Shown: positions 53,483 through 62,033, counted from the first letter of the stretch. The stretch: DNA of 64,000 bases from Gemmatimonas sp. (GCA_011390935.1 JAABRL010000007.1:1-64000), one strand, 5' to 3'. The notes: generated by a model from the sequence alone, not told the origin. Numbers and translations: made by a program.

Positions 53483-55006
53483 GTGGGCACGATCCTTCGT
53501 CTGGCCTTCCAATCGCTGCGCAGCCGCTTCTTCACCTCGTTCCTCACCGTGGCGAGCATCGCGCTCAGCGTGACGCTGCTGGTCGGTATCGAACACGTGC
53601 GGGCGGGCGTGCGCGAGAGCTTTGCGGGCACCATTCGCGGCGTGGACCTCATCGTGGGTGCACGTGGCGGCACGCTGCAGATTCTGCTCAGCACCGTGTT
53701 CGGCATCGGTGCGCCGGCGGGTGCAGTCACCATGGAGACCTACGAGCGCTGGGCCAGTCATCCGGCGGTGTCGTGGACGATTCCGTACGCGCTCGGCGAC
53801 AGTCATCGCGGCTACCGCGTGGTGGGCACCACCAACGAGTTCTACGAACGCTATCGCTACCGGCAGGATGGCCGGGTCACGTTTGCAAGCGGCGGGCCGG
53901 CCTCGGCTGAGACCGACGTGGTGATTGGCGCGGATGTGGCCGAACGACTGCGCTATGCCGTGGGCGATCCGATCGTGGTGACGCATGGCCTGCAGGGCGG
54001 TGGCATTTCCGATCATGACGCTCACCCGTTCACGATCGTGGGCGTGCTCGACCGCACGTTCACGCCGATCGATCGCGCGATCTACGTGACGCTCGAAGGC
54101 ATCGAAGCGATGCACGAGGACTTCGAGGCGATGCCCGTGTCGGCGCCGCCGGCGATCGGGACGGTGCCGGAGGGCACGCCAAACATGCCTGGGGCCGAGG
54201 CGCCACCGGCGATGCCGGGGTACACGCCGCCGCCGGGAACGCCAACAATGCCAGGCGCCGACGCACCGCCCACCATGCCGGGCTATACGCCGCCACCGGG
54301 CACGCCGAGCATGCCGGGGGCCGAACCGCCGCCCGTCGCCGTGGCGCCGCAGCCCGAGCCGGAGCATGATGATCATGATGATCATGATGATCATGATGAC
54401 GACGAGGACCACGATGACGCGGCGGGCGACCATGCGGGCCATGATCACAAGCCCGAGCAGCTCACGGCGTTTTTCGTCGGCACCAAGAATCGCTTTGAAG
54501 CGCTGCAGCTGCAGCGCGAGATGAACACCGACCTCTCCGAGCCGCTTACGGCCGTGATTCCCGGCGTCTCGCTCGGTGAGCTCTGGCAGAACATCTCCAG
54601 CGCCGAGGTGGGACTGCGCATCGTGGCGTTTTTCGCGGTGGCGATCGGACTCACCGGCATGCTGGTGGCGCTGTACTCGTCACTCGACGCGCGCCGCCGT
54701 GAAATGGCGATTCTGCGCGCGGTGGGCGCCGGACCGCGCACCATCGTGTCGCTGCTGGTGTTCGAGTCGGCGCTGCTGGCGGTGCTTGGCTGTGTGCTGG
54801 GGGTGGCGTTCGTGTATCTCATTCTCTCGCTGGGCCAGGGCGCGATCGAAGCACGGTCGGGAATTCATCTCGCCGTGCGCGCGTTGGGCGCGACCGAGTG
54901 GAAGTACCTCGGATTGGTTCTTGGTGCGGGCACCTTGATCGGTTTCGTGCCGGCGGTGAAGGCCTATCGCAACTCGCTCACAGACGGCCTCAGTCCTCGT
55001 AGTTGA
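53483..55006 (+). CDS. FtsX-like ABC permease with Pro-rich repeats and a His/Asp-rich loop
   Basis: This 507-residue permease has a first helix near the N-terminus, a MacB-type periplasmic domain (about 40-340), and three C-terminal FtsX helices (around 375, 425 and 475). Inside the periplasmic domain, a 21-residue Pro-rich unit occurs twice (residues 241-261 and 262-282, for example PPAMPGYTPPPGTPTMPG), with a partial copy before. Then comes a His/Asp-rich stretch (residues 295-323; HDDHDDHDDHDDD and DHAGHDH) with at least seven His. Such runs bind Zn2+ or Ni2+ in other transporters. I infer a role in metal or lipoprotein transport. The GTG start at 53483 is 2 bp after the ATPase. Confidence 0.87.
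   Translation: MGTILRLAFQSLRSRFFTSFLTVASIALSVTLLVGIEHVRAGVRESFAGTIRGVDLIVGARGGTLQILLSTVFGIGAPAGAVTMETYERWASHPAVSWTIPYALGDSHRGYRVVGTTNEFYERYRYRQDGRVTFASGGPASAETDVVIGADVAERLRYAVGDPIVVTHGLQGGGISDHDAHPFTIVGVLDRTFTPIDRAIYVTLEGIEAMHEDFEAMPVSAPPAIGTVPEGTPNMPGAEAPPAMPGYTPPPGTPTMPGADAPPTMPGYTPPPGTPSMPGAEPPPVAVAPQPEPEHDDHDDHDDHDDDEDHDDAAGDHAGHDHKPEQLTAFFVGTKNRFEALQLQREMNTDLSEPLTAVIPGVSLGELWQNISSAEVGLRIVAFFAVAIGLTGMLVALYSSLDARRREMAILRAVGAGPRTIVSLLVFESALLAVLGCVLGVAFVYLILSLGQGAIEARSGIHLAVRALGATEWKYLGLVLGAGTLIGFVPAVKAYRNSLTDGLSPRS
54155..54330 (+). repeat. 63-bp tandem repeats coding for Pro-rich units
   Basis: A unit of 63 bp (21 codons) within the permease gene is present in about 2.5 copies from 54155 to 54330, just before the run of GATCAT repeats at 54366-54400 that encodes Asp-His pairs. 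Such DNA can change copy number by slippage. Confidence 0.75.
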
Positions 55007-55118
55007 GGCGACGCGGCCCGCAGCCGGGTCGTGCGCCGTGCAGGAGCCGTACACTCCCCGTGCGCGCTTGATCGGGGCACCGCGCGCATCTGTGATCGCC
55101 CCCAGGAGTCACATCAAA

Positions 55119-56765
55119 ATGAAGATTCGTACTTCCGTGCACGTTGGCGCGGTGGTTGCGCTGCTCGCTGCAGCGCTGCCACTCTCGGCGCAAGGCCGCG
55201 GCGCTGCGCGCCCCGTCGTGAAGGCGCCGCTCGCGACACCCATGCACGAGGACTCGTTGCCGACGTATGTGCGCCGTGATGAACCGACCGATCCCGTCAT
55301 TCAGCGCATCTGGCAGGAAGGCATGGAGCGCTCGATGGTGGCCAGCATCGGACAGACGTTGCTCGACTCGATCGGTCCGCGCCTCACGGGTTCGCCCAAC
55401 ATGAACCGCGGGCAGGATTGGGCGGTGTCGCTGCTCAAGAGCTGGGGCGTGGACGCGAAGAAGGAGCAGTACGGCACCTGGGCCGCATGGAAGCGTGGCG
55501 TGGCCTACGCGTCGATGACGGCGCCGCGCGTGAAGACGCTCGATGCCACGATGCTCTCGTGGAGCGGCAACTCGGCGGGGCAGTGGGTGGAGGGTGGGGT
55601 GACCATCCTCGAACCGTACGAAACCGCCGAGCAGTTCCGCGCGTGGTTGCCGTCGGTGAAGGGCAAGGTCGTGCTGGTGGGCGCGCCGCGTCTGTCGTGC
55701 CGCATGCCGAGCCAGATCGCGGAGTTCGGCATGCCGAACACGATTGAATCGCTCACTCTCGAGCAGAATCAGCTCACGGCCGCGTATCGCGGACTCAATC
55801 AGCGCATCCCCACGTTCTACGCCGACGTGAAGGCGGCCGGTGCGCTGGCCGTGTTCGAGTCGAACTGGTCGAACTACCCGGGCATCCAGAAGATCTTCGG
55901 CTCGCCGCGCAACGGCGCGTTGCCCACGTTCGACATCGGCTGTGAAGACTACGGCATGCTCTTCCGCCTCGCGAAGAACAATCAGGGGCCGACGGTGAAG
56001 CTCATGGCCGAGTCGGAGGCGATGGGTGAGCAGCCGGTGTTCAACGTGGTGGGTACGATCAAGGGCTCGAGCAAGCCCGACGAGTACGTCCTGCTGTCGG
56101 CGCACTTCGATTCGTGGGAAGGGCACTCGGGCGCGACGGACAACGGCACGGGTTCGATCACCATGCTCGAGGCACTGCGCATTCTGAAGACGGCCTATCC
56201 GCAGCCGAAGCGCACGATCCTCATTGGCCTGTGGAGCGGCGAGGAGCAGGGGCTCAACGGCTCGCGCGCCTTCTCGGAAGATCATCCCGAAGTGGTGCAG
56301 GGGCTGCAGTTCCTCTTCAATCAGGACAACGGCACGGGGCGCGTGGTGAACGTGAGCCCGAACATCCTGCCCAGGAGCGGTGACCGACTTGGCCAGTACA
56401 TGGCGCAGATGCCGCGCGAGATCACGCAGTGGGTGCGTCTGGGTGGCCCAGGCGGCATTGGTGGCGGCACCGATCACGTATCGTTCGCCTGCCACGGTGC
56501 GCCGGCGATCAACCTGAGCGCACTGTCGTGGGACTACAGCTTCACCACGTGGCACACGCAGCGTGATTCGTACGACAAGGTCATCATCGATGACGTGAAG
56601 CACAACGCGACACTCACGGCGATGTTGGCGTATCTGGCGAGTGAAGATCCGGAGCGCAGCTCACGCGAGCTGCTCAGCCCGATCCCCGGCGGCCCCGGCG
56701 GTCAGCCGGTCACGATCCCGAACTGCGCGCCGTCCACGCGCACGAGTCTGCGGAGCAACCGCTGA
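55119..56765 (+). CDS. Secreted M28 family zinc peptidase
   Basis: This 548-residue protein has a Sec signal peptide (residues 1-22, ending LSAQ), a PA-like insert, and a C-terminal M28 aminopeptidase domain. Metal and catalytic residues are in order: His in LSAHFDSWE, Asp in GATDNGTG, Glu-Glu in SGEEQGLNGS, Asp in NQDNGTG, and His in FTTWHTQRDSYD. It probably cleaves peptides outside the cytoplasm. The ATG at 55119 has AGGAG upstream. It is 112 bp after the permease, on the same strand, and ends at a strong hairpin. Confidence 0.88.
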   Translation: MKIRTSVHVGAVVALLAAALPLSAQGRGAARPVVKAPLATPMHEDSLPTYVRRDEPTDPVIQRIWQEGMERSMVASIGQTLLDSIGPRLTGSPNMNRGQDWAVSLLKSWGVDAKKEQYGTWAAWKRGVAYASMTAPRVKTLDATMLSWSGNSAGQWVEGGVTILEPYETAEQFRAWLPSVKGKVVLVGAPRLSCRMPSQIAEFGMPNTIESLTLEQNQLTAAYRGLNQRIPTFYADVKAAGALAVFESNWSNYPGIQKIFGSPRNGALPTFDIGCEDYGMLFRLAKNNQGPTVKLMAESEAMGEQPVFNVVGTIKGSSKPDEYVLLSAHFDSWEGHSGATDNGTGSITMLEALRILKTAYPQPKRTILIGLWSGEEQGLNGSRAFSEDHPEVVQGLQFLFNQDNGTGRVVNVSPNILPRSGDRLGQYMAQMPREITQWVRLGGPGGIGGGTDHVSFACHGAPAINLSALSWDYSFTTWHTQRDSYDKVIIDDVKHNATLTAMLAYLASEDPERSSRELLSPIPGGPGGQPVTIPNCAPSTRTSLRSNR

Positions 56766-56769
56766 TTGA

Positions 56770-56811
56770 ACGGGTCCTCGGCAGCGCTCGATCGCTGTCG
56801 AGGACCCGTTC
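56770..56811 (+). terminator. Hairpin after the M28 peptidase gene
   Basis: AACGGGTCCTCG (56770-56781) pairs with CGAGGACCCGTT (56800-56811), a perfect 12-bp stem, followed by CCGGTTG rather than a T-run. An 18-nt inverted sequence with TGATGT/ACATCA arms lies just beyond (56817-56834). Confidence 0.65.
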
Positions 56812-56947
56812 CGGTTGATGTACGTGCACATCAGCAAATCATGAGTGGGAGCGACGCAGGCGGAATCATCGTGCGGTTTTCGCGTCCCTCGCGCTCGTCG
56901 CGCCTTCGCGTCTTTCTCCGTTGCCGTTCGACGCACCCGGCGCGGAG

Positions 56948-57544
56948 CTACCCGTTCAGCACCGCCAGTGCCGCCCGCACCGTGGCCGCCACATCACCGG
57001 CCACGCCGGCGTCACGCACCGCCCCCTGCGCCTCGGCCTCTCCGTAGCCCAGCGCCACCAGCGCGCGCACCGCATCACTGTTGGCCCCGCCGCGTGTGCC
57101 ACGACGAGCCGTGCCACCGGCCGCGATCGGCGCACTGAGATCGTCCACCTTCTCGGCCAGGTCGAGCACGATCTGTTCGGCCTTCTTGCGCCCGACGCGT
57201 GGTGCGCGCACGAGCGTGTCGAGGTCGCGAGATCGCAGCGCCTCCACGACGGTCTCGGCGCCGAGCGTGGACAGAATGCCCAGCGCGAGCGCGGGCCCCA
57301 CACCTTTTGCGGAGAGCAGCCGGCGAAACACCGAGCGCTCGAAGCGCGAGACGAAGCCGTACAGCTCCCACGCATCTTCTCGCACCGTGAGATGCGTGTG
57401 CAGCGTGAGCGTTTCGCCCTCCTTCGGCAGGGCCTCGAACGCCGACAGCGGAATGTGCACTTCGTAGCCTGTGCCGCCCGGCGTCTCGATCTCCACCATC
57501 GACACGGAACGGGACACGAGGCGGCCGGTGAGCAGCGCGATCAT
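56948..57544 (-). CDS. ruvA: Holliday junction branch migration protein RuvA
   Basis: RuvA binds four-way junctions and loads RuvB. The 198-residue protein has the OB domain from MIALLTGRLV through ALPKEGETL, helix-hairpin-helix motifs (SAKGVGPALALGIL and APRVGRKKAEQIVLDL), and domain III that binds RuvB (RALVALGYGEAEAQGAV). The ATG at 57544 overlaps the ruvC stop (ATGA). Confidence 0.93.
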   Translation of the reverse strand: MIALLTGRLVSRSVSMVEIETPGGTGYEVHIPLSAFEALPKEGETLTLHTHLTVREDAWELYGFVSRFERSVFRRLLSAKGVGPALALGILSTLGAETVVEALRSRDLDTLVRAPRVGRKKAEQIVLDLAEKVDDLSAPIAAGGTARRGTRGGANSDAVRALVALGYGEAEAQGAVRDAGVAGDVAATVRAALAVLNG

Positions 57545-58098
57545 GAGCGGCGGGTCCGAGAACGGGTCGAGGCGATCGCCGCGTCGAGCTGCAGCGAGGC
57601 GAACGTGGGGAGGGACGTGCTGAGCAGCGCACACAGCGCCGCAGCCACACCGTCCGCGGCGTCGGCGGGCTGCGGGGGCGTCTTGAGGCGCAGCAGCTGC
57701 GCGACCATGAACTGCACCTGCTCCTTGGTGGCCGCACCGCGCCCCACGATGGCCTTCTTGATCTCGGCGGGCGGATACTCCACGATGCGCACACCAGCCG
57801 ACTCACCCGCGAGCAGGATGACCCCGCGCGCGTGGCCGAGCACGATCGTGGTGCGCACGTTGCGCGCGTAGAACACGCCCTCTACCGCCAACGTGGTGGG
57901 ACGATGTCGCGCGATCAGCTCCTGCACACCTTCGTGAATGTCATGCAGGCGCCGAGGCAGCGGCTGGTCGGCGCGCGTGCGAATGACGCCGCACTCTACC
58001 AGCGCCGGCGTGCCGCGCGCATCGCGTCGCACCACGCCGTATCCGGTGACGGCCGTCCCCGGATCGATGCCGAGCACGACCTCACCGGCGGTGGTCAC
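57541..58098 (-). CDS. ruvC: Holliday junction resolvase RuvC
   Basis: RuvC cuts Holliday junctions. The 185-residue protein has the catalytic acidic residues in VLGIDPGTAVTGYG, AVEGVFYARN and DAADGVAAALC, and the SxA-type helix ending in a short tail. The GTG at 58098 is chosen because it leaves the LGIDPG motif at the usual distance. It is 22 bp after yebC and is coupled to ruvA. Confidence 0.92.
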   Translation of the reverse strand: MTTAGEVVLGIDPGTAVTGYGVVRRDARGTPALVECGVIRTRADQPLPRRLHDIHEGVQELIARHRPTTLAVEGVFYARNVRTTIVLGHARGVILLAGESAGVRIVEYPPAEIKKAIVGRGAATKEQVQFMVAQLLRLKTPPQPADAADGVAAALCALLSTSLPTFASLQLDAAIASTRSRTRRS

Positions 58099-58120
58099 GC
58101 CTGCGTCCGCCGCACGATCA

Positions 58121-58864
58121 TCACGCGTCGCCCATGGCGTCGTCGTCCATCTCGAAGTTCGCATCCACGTTCTGCACGTCATCGAGATCGTCGAGCGCGT
58201 CGAGCAGCTTGAGCAGCTGCGTGGCGTTCTCCCCTTCCACCTTCACGGTGGTTTTCGGGATCCACGCGAGCGCGGCATCCCGCACCGGTAGACCGCCCTT
58301 CTCGAGCGTCTCGCGCACCGCGTGCAGATCGGCGGGCGCGGTGGTGATCGTGAACTGCTCGTCCTCGCGCACCACGTCTTCCGCTCCGGCCTCGAGCGCC
58401 GCCATCATCACGGCGTCCTCGTCGCGCCCTTCGGCGTCGAGCCCCATCTGCCCCTTGCGATCGAACAGGTACGACACGGAGTTCGACGAGCCGAGGTTGC
58501 CCCCGTTGCGCGAGAGCTTGTGGCGAATGTCGGCGACGGTACGCACCGGGTTGTCGGTGAGCGACTGGATCATGAGCGCCACGCCGCCGGGGCCGTACGC
58601 CTCATACAGCACTTCGGTGTACTCCACACCTTCAAGTTCACCGGTACCCTTCTTGACGCCGCGCTCGATGTTCTCCTTGGGCATCGAGGCCGCGCGCGCA
58701 TTGTCGATCGCGGTGCGCAGGCGCGGATTTCCGTCCGGGTCGCCGCCGCCCATCTTGGCGGCCACGGTGATTTCACGAATGAGCTTGGTGAACAGGGCCC
58801 CGCGCTTGGCATCGAGCGCGGCCTTGTAGTGCTTCGTGGTCTTCCATTTACTGTGGCCGGCCAT
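58121..58864 (-). CDS. yebC: YebC/PmpR family translation and transcription regulator
   Basis: This 247-residue protein of the TACO1/YebC family begins MAGHSKWKTTKHYKAALDAKRG, the standard start. Related proteins assist translation of proline stretches or regulate transcription. The three-domain length is normal. The ATG at 58864 is clear. It leads the yebC-ruvC-ruvA run. Confidence 0.93.
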   Translation of the reverse strand: MAGHSKWKTTKHYKAALDAKRGALFTKLIREITVAAKMGGGDPDGNPRLRTAIDNARAASMPKENIERGVKKGTGELEGVEYTEVLYEAYGPGGVALMIQSLTDNPVRTVADIRHKLSRNGGNLGSSNSVSYLFDRKGQMGLDAEGRDEDAVMMAALEAGAEDVVREDEQFTITTAPADLHAVRETLEKGGLPVRDAALAWIPKTTVKVEGENATQLLKLLDALDDLDDVQNVDANFEMDDDAMGDA

Positions 58865-58986
58865 CACGACTCCGGAGACGAACCAGGGGGCAGGCACCGC
58901 GGACGGTGCGTGTGAGGAGCAACCTTGAAAAGTAATCGGGACTCACGCCGACGCCGAGTGTGCGGCGCTCCCCCAGGCCGTTCGCC

Positions 58987-59105
58987 GTTGCGTCTTTCGC
59001 CGTTGCGGGTCGCTGTTGCGGGTCGCCGTTGCGGGTCGCCGTTGCGGGTCGCCGTTGCGTTTCGCCGTTGCGGGTCGCTGTTGCGGTTCCCCGTCGCGGG
59101 TCGCC
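58987..59105. repeat. Nine 13-bp tandem repeats (unit GTTGCGGGTCGCC)
   Basis: The 266-bp gap upstream of yebC contains nine adjoining copies of a GTTGCGGGTCGCC-like unit. The first is 15 bp (58987-59001) and eight are exactly 13 bp, including three identical copies at 59015-59053. The unit cannot keep a reading frame across copies. It lies upstream of yebC and downstream of the next minus-strand gene's stop. Copy number could vary by slippage. Confidence 0.85.
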
Positions 59106-59130
59106 CTGGCGGGGCCGAACCGCGCCGACC

Positions 59131-59940
59131 CTACGCCTCCATCACATCCTCGAAGCGCAGGCACGGCGCCTCGAAATACAGGTCCACGTAGCCCACGTCG
59201 CCGCTGCGATGCTTGAGCAGGTGCAGCTCGGCGGCGCCGGTGAGCGCGGCGTCACGCTGGTAGAGCTCTTCGCGGAACAGCCCGAGCACGAGATCGGCAT
59301 GCGTCGCGATCGCGCCGCGCACCCCGAAGTCGTCGAGGGCCGGGCGCAGGTCGGGACGTCGTCGGTCGAAGCCCGGCAGGTGCGTGGTGAGCAGCACCAC
59401 CAGCTCGCGCCGCAGGGCGAGCCGCTTGCACGACAGCACGGCGCCGGCGAGCGCGTCGTCACGCCCGGTCGGGTCCGTGAGCAGCGACTCGAGGCCGTCC
59501 ACCACCAGCAACCGCGTCCCGGGAGCCGAGTCCACGGCGCGTTCGAGCTCGGCGATGCCGTGCCCGTCAAGGCGCATGATGAGCGGCGAGTGCTCACGCA
59601 GGTGTGCGGCGGCCGCCGTCGTTGCCGAGCGCGCCCCCTCATCGAGCTCGCCCCGACGCAGCGCATCGAGCGGTACCCGGGACACCGACGACAGCGCGCG
59701 CTCGAAGAGTCGCGATGGCGTGTGCTCGGAGGAGAGCAGGATCGCCGGTGTGCCCATTGCACTCGCGCGCAGGGTGAGCGCCAGCGCGAGCGATGAGGTG
59801 CCGCTCTGCGCATCGCCCCCGAGCACAACCAGATCGCCGGCTCGGAAGCCACCGTGCACGAAGGGGGCCAGACTCGGAAACCCGACCGGTACGACCCACG
59901 CGTCCGCCGGTAGGCCGTTGCTCTCGCTGTTCGGCGTCAC
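59131..59940 (-). CDS. RecA/DnaB-helicase-like protein with a degenerate P-loop
   Basis: This 269-residue protein resembles the C-terminal RecA-fold domain of the replicative helicase DnaB. FRAGDLVVLGGDAQSGTSS aligns with the Walker A region, LLVVDGLESL with Walker B, and LLKHRSGDVGYVDLYFE with the DnaB ending. The Walker A Lys is missing (GGDAQSGTSS, where DnaB has GKT), so normal ATP use is doubtful. The GTG start at 59940 precedes the conserved part; upstream codons in frame are unconvincing. It follows a hypothetical gene 16 bp away. Function is unknown. Confidence 0.7.
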   Translation of the reverse strand: MTPNSESNGLPADAWVVPVGFPSLAPFVHGGFRAGDLVVLGGDAQSGTSSLALALTLRASAMGTPAILLSSEHTPSRLFERALSSVSRVPLDALRRGELDEGARSATTAAAAHLREHSPLIMRLDGHGIAELERAVDSAPGTRLLVVDGLESLLTDPTGRDDALAGAVLSCKRLALRRELVVLLTTHLPGFDRRRPDLRPALDDFGVRGAIATHADLVLGLFREELYQRDAALTGAAELHLLKHRSGDVGYVDLYFEAPCLRFEDVMEA

Positions 59941-59956
59941 CCGACACGCACTCCGC

Positions 59957-60355
59957 TCACGAGACTGCCGCCAGACGGCGCACGAGCCGGTCGAGTTCGA
60001 GCGACGAGCCGCCGTCGAGGTACGTGCCAGCCGCGGCTGACACCGCGCGCAACGCACCCGACATCGGCATCGGACCCGTGGCACTCGCGTCGATGGCGCG
60101 CGCCAATGGCACACGCAACGGCGCCGGGAGCGCCAACGACGCCAGCCACACGCGGGCCGCGGCTGCCCGCGCCTGTCGCTCGTCGCCCGGCAGCGCTTCG
60201 GGGGGCAGCATGACGGCGCCGAGGCGGGCTGCGGTGAGCACGGCGAGCGCTACCTCACGCCCGCCGCCCAGCGGCAGTCGGCCGGCAAGGCCGGCGAGTG
60301 CCGGAAACGGGAACGAGATCGCGGCAAGCGCGAAGGGCGGCTGGGGCATGGACAC
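59957..60355 (-). CDS. Hypothetical protein upstream of the DnaB-like gene
   Basis: This 132-residue protein is very rich in Ala, Leu, Pro and Gly, with helical character throughout. The GTG at 60355 or the ATG at 60349 could be the start. I recognise no family. It is probably cotranscribed with the DnaB-like gene (16-bp gap) and diverges from the PorX gene. It may be an accessory partner of the degenerate RecA-like protein. Confidence 0.6.
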   Translation of the reverse strand: MSMPQPPFALAAISFPFPALAGLAGRLPLGGGREVALAVLTAARLGAVMLPPEALPGDERQARAAAARVWLASLALPAPLRVPLARAIDASATGPMPMSGALRAVSAAAGTYLDGGSSLELDRLVRRLAAVS

Positions 60356-60389
60356 GCAGCGAATCTACAGCGCCTCACACCCATGCGCT

Positions 60390-60408
60390 TCCGGCGCCGA
60401 ACGCCGGA
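60390..60408. repeat. Perfect 7-bp inverted repeat in the porX upstream region
   Basis: TCCGGCG and CGCCGGA enclose CCGAA, about 52 bp before the PorX start codon in a 105-bp divergent gap. It may be an operator or an mRNA leader hairpin. Confidence 0.4.
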
Positions 60409-60460
60409 TTTGTCCCTCCGCTGGACCGCAACGAGCGGCGCTGGGTAGCTTACGCGCATC

Positions 60461-62023
60461 ATGGCGCTTCCTGCAAAGCAGATCCTCTGGGTGGACGACG
60501 AAGCCGAGCTTCTCGAACCGCATCGTCTCTTTCTCACCGACAAGGGATATGCGGTGGAGATGGCCACGAACGCGGACGACGCGCTCGACCTGCTGCGCCA
60601 TCGCCCGTTCGACCTGCTGCTGCTCGACGAGCAGATGCCGGGGACGCGCGGTCTCGACGCCTATCGCGAGCTGCGCGAGTTCGCCCCCTCCCTGCCCGTG
60701 GTGATGATCACCAAGAGCGAGGAGGACGCCACCATGAAGGAGGCGATCGGCGCCAACGTGCGCGATTACCTCGTGAAGCCGGTCACGCCGCGTCAGGTGC
60801 TGGCCGTCATCACGCGCATTCTCGAAGGCCCGATGATTCGCTCGCAGGCGCTGGCGCGCGGCTTCGTGGAGCGCTTTCGGGCCATTGAAACGGAGCGGCA
60901 TCAAGGACTCGACTGGCGCGGCTGGATCGATCGGTGGGTGGAGTTGGCCCAGTGGGATGTCGACCTCGCCGCCGCCGGCGAAATGGGGTTGCACGAGTCG
61001 CTGCGCGGCCTCTACCCCGACATGCATCGCGCGTTCGCCGAGTTCATGCGCGTGGAATATCCGCGCTGGTTGCGCGATCTCGAGGGGGACCGGCCACCGT
61101 TGTCCGTCGACGTGGTGGAGGAGTTCGTGGCCCCCGTGCTGCGCTCCGATCGCAAGGTGGTGTTCATCGTGATCGACTGTCTGCGTCAGGATCAGTGGAA
61201 GGCGATCGAGCCGCTGTTCGCTCCGCTGTTCGACATCGAGACGACGCACTACTACGGCGTGCTGCCTACGGCCACGCCGTACGCGCGCAACGCGCTCTTC
61301 AGCGGCCTGTTCCCGGGCGAGATCGCGGCCCGGTTCCCCGATTGGTGGGGGGAGCGCGACGACGAAACGCTCAACGCGCACGAGAAGGATCTGCTGCTCG
61401 CGCAGCTGGATGAACTCGGCCTCAAGTTCCCCGTGCGCTACAGCAAGATCACCTCGGCCTCCGACGCCGACGACCTGCTGCGGCACCTGCCGGGCTCCAT
61501 GGCCGGCGAGGGCATTTCGGCGTTCGTCTTCAACTTCGTGGATCTGCTCACGCACGGGCGCAGCGAGTCGATGATTCTGTATGAAGTGGCGCGCGACGAG
61601 CCCGCGTTGCGCGCCCTCACCACGCAGTGGGTGAAGCGGTCTGCACTGTTCGCGCTGATGCAGGACGCCGCGCGGCGCGGCATCAAGGTGGTGGTCACCA
61701 CCGATCACGGCTCGCTGCATTGCAACACACCGGCCACGGTGTTCGCCAAGCGCGACGCGACCAACAACCTGCGCTACAAGTTCGGCGAGGATCTGCGGGC
61801 CGAACGACCCGAACAGGCGCTGCTGTTCACCAATCCGGACGATCTGCGGCTGCCGCACCGGGGGCCGAACATGAACACGCTGCTGGCGGCCGGTGACGGG
61901 TTCTTCGTGTACCCCACCAAGCTGCGTGAATATCAGCAGCGCTATCGTGGATCGTTCCTGCACGGGGGCGTGACGCCGGAGGAGTGCATCCTGCCGGTGT
62001 CGCTGCTCACGCCGCGTCGCTGA
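60461..62023 (+). CDS. porX: PorX-like response regulator with PglZ/alkaline-phosphatase-fold effector
   Basis: This 520-residue protein has a receiver (residues 1-122; Asp56 in LLLLDEQMPG, Lys in VKPVT), a helical linker, and a C-terminal alkaline-phosphatase-superfamily (PglZ) domain. Metal and catalytic residues fit PorX: Asp239 in FIVIDCLRQDQW, Thr270/272 in VLPTATPYARN, and TTDHGSLH. In Bacteroidota, PorX regulates the type IX secretion system and hydrolyses oligonucleotides. No T9SS genes are visible here. The ATG is at 60461. The MsbA-like exporter follows 10 bp later, so envelope or secretion control is a reasonable guess. Confidence 0.87.
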   Translation: MALPAKQILWVDDEAELLEPHRLFLTDKGYAVEMATNADDALDLLRHRPFDLLLLDEQMPGTRGLDAYRELREFAPSLPVVMITKSEEDATMKEAIGANVRDYLVKPVTPRQVLAVITRILEGPMIRSQALARGFVERFRAIETERHQGLDWRGWIDRWVELAQWDVDLAAAGEMGLHESLRGLYPDMHRAFAEFMRVEYPRWLRDLEGDRPPLSVDVVEEFVAPVLRSDRKVVFIVIDCLRQDQWKAIEPLFAPLFDIETTHYYGVLPTATPYARNALFSGLFPGEIAARFPDWWGERDDETLNAHEKDLLLAQLDELGLKFPVRYSKITSASDADDLLRHLPGSMAGEGISAFVFNFVDLLTHGRSESMILYEVARDEPALRALTTQWVKRSALFALMQDAARRGIKVVVTTDHGSLHCNTPATVFAKRDATNNLRYKFGEDLRAERPEQALLFTNPDDLRLPHRGPNMNTLLAAGDGFFVYPTKLREYQQRYRGSFLHGGVTPEECILPVSLLTPRR

Positions 62024-62033
62024 GGGTACGGCG

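Noticed and set aside
54366-54400. GATCAT repeats as a CRISPR or regulatory repeat array
   Set aside because: The units are short, lie within the permease frame, and have no spacers. They encode Asp-His pairs and are explained by the coding sequence.
58987-59105. CRISPR array
   Set aside because: The 13-bp units are directly adjacent, with no unique spacers and no cas genes nearby.
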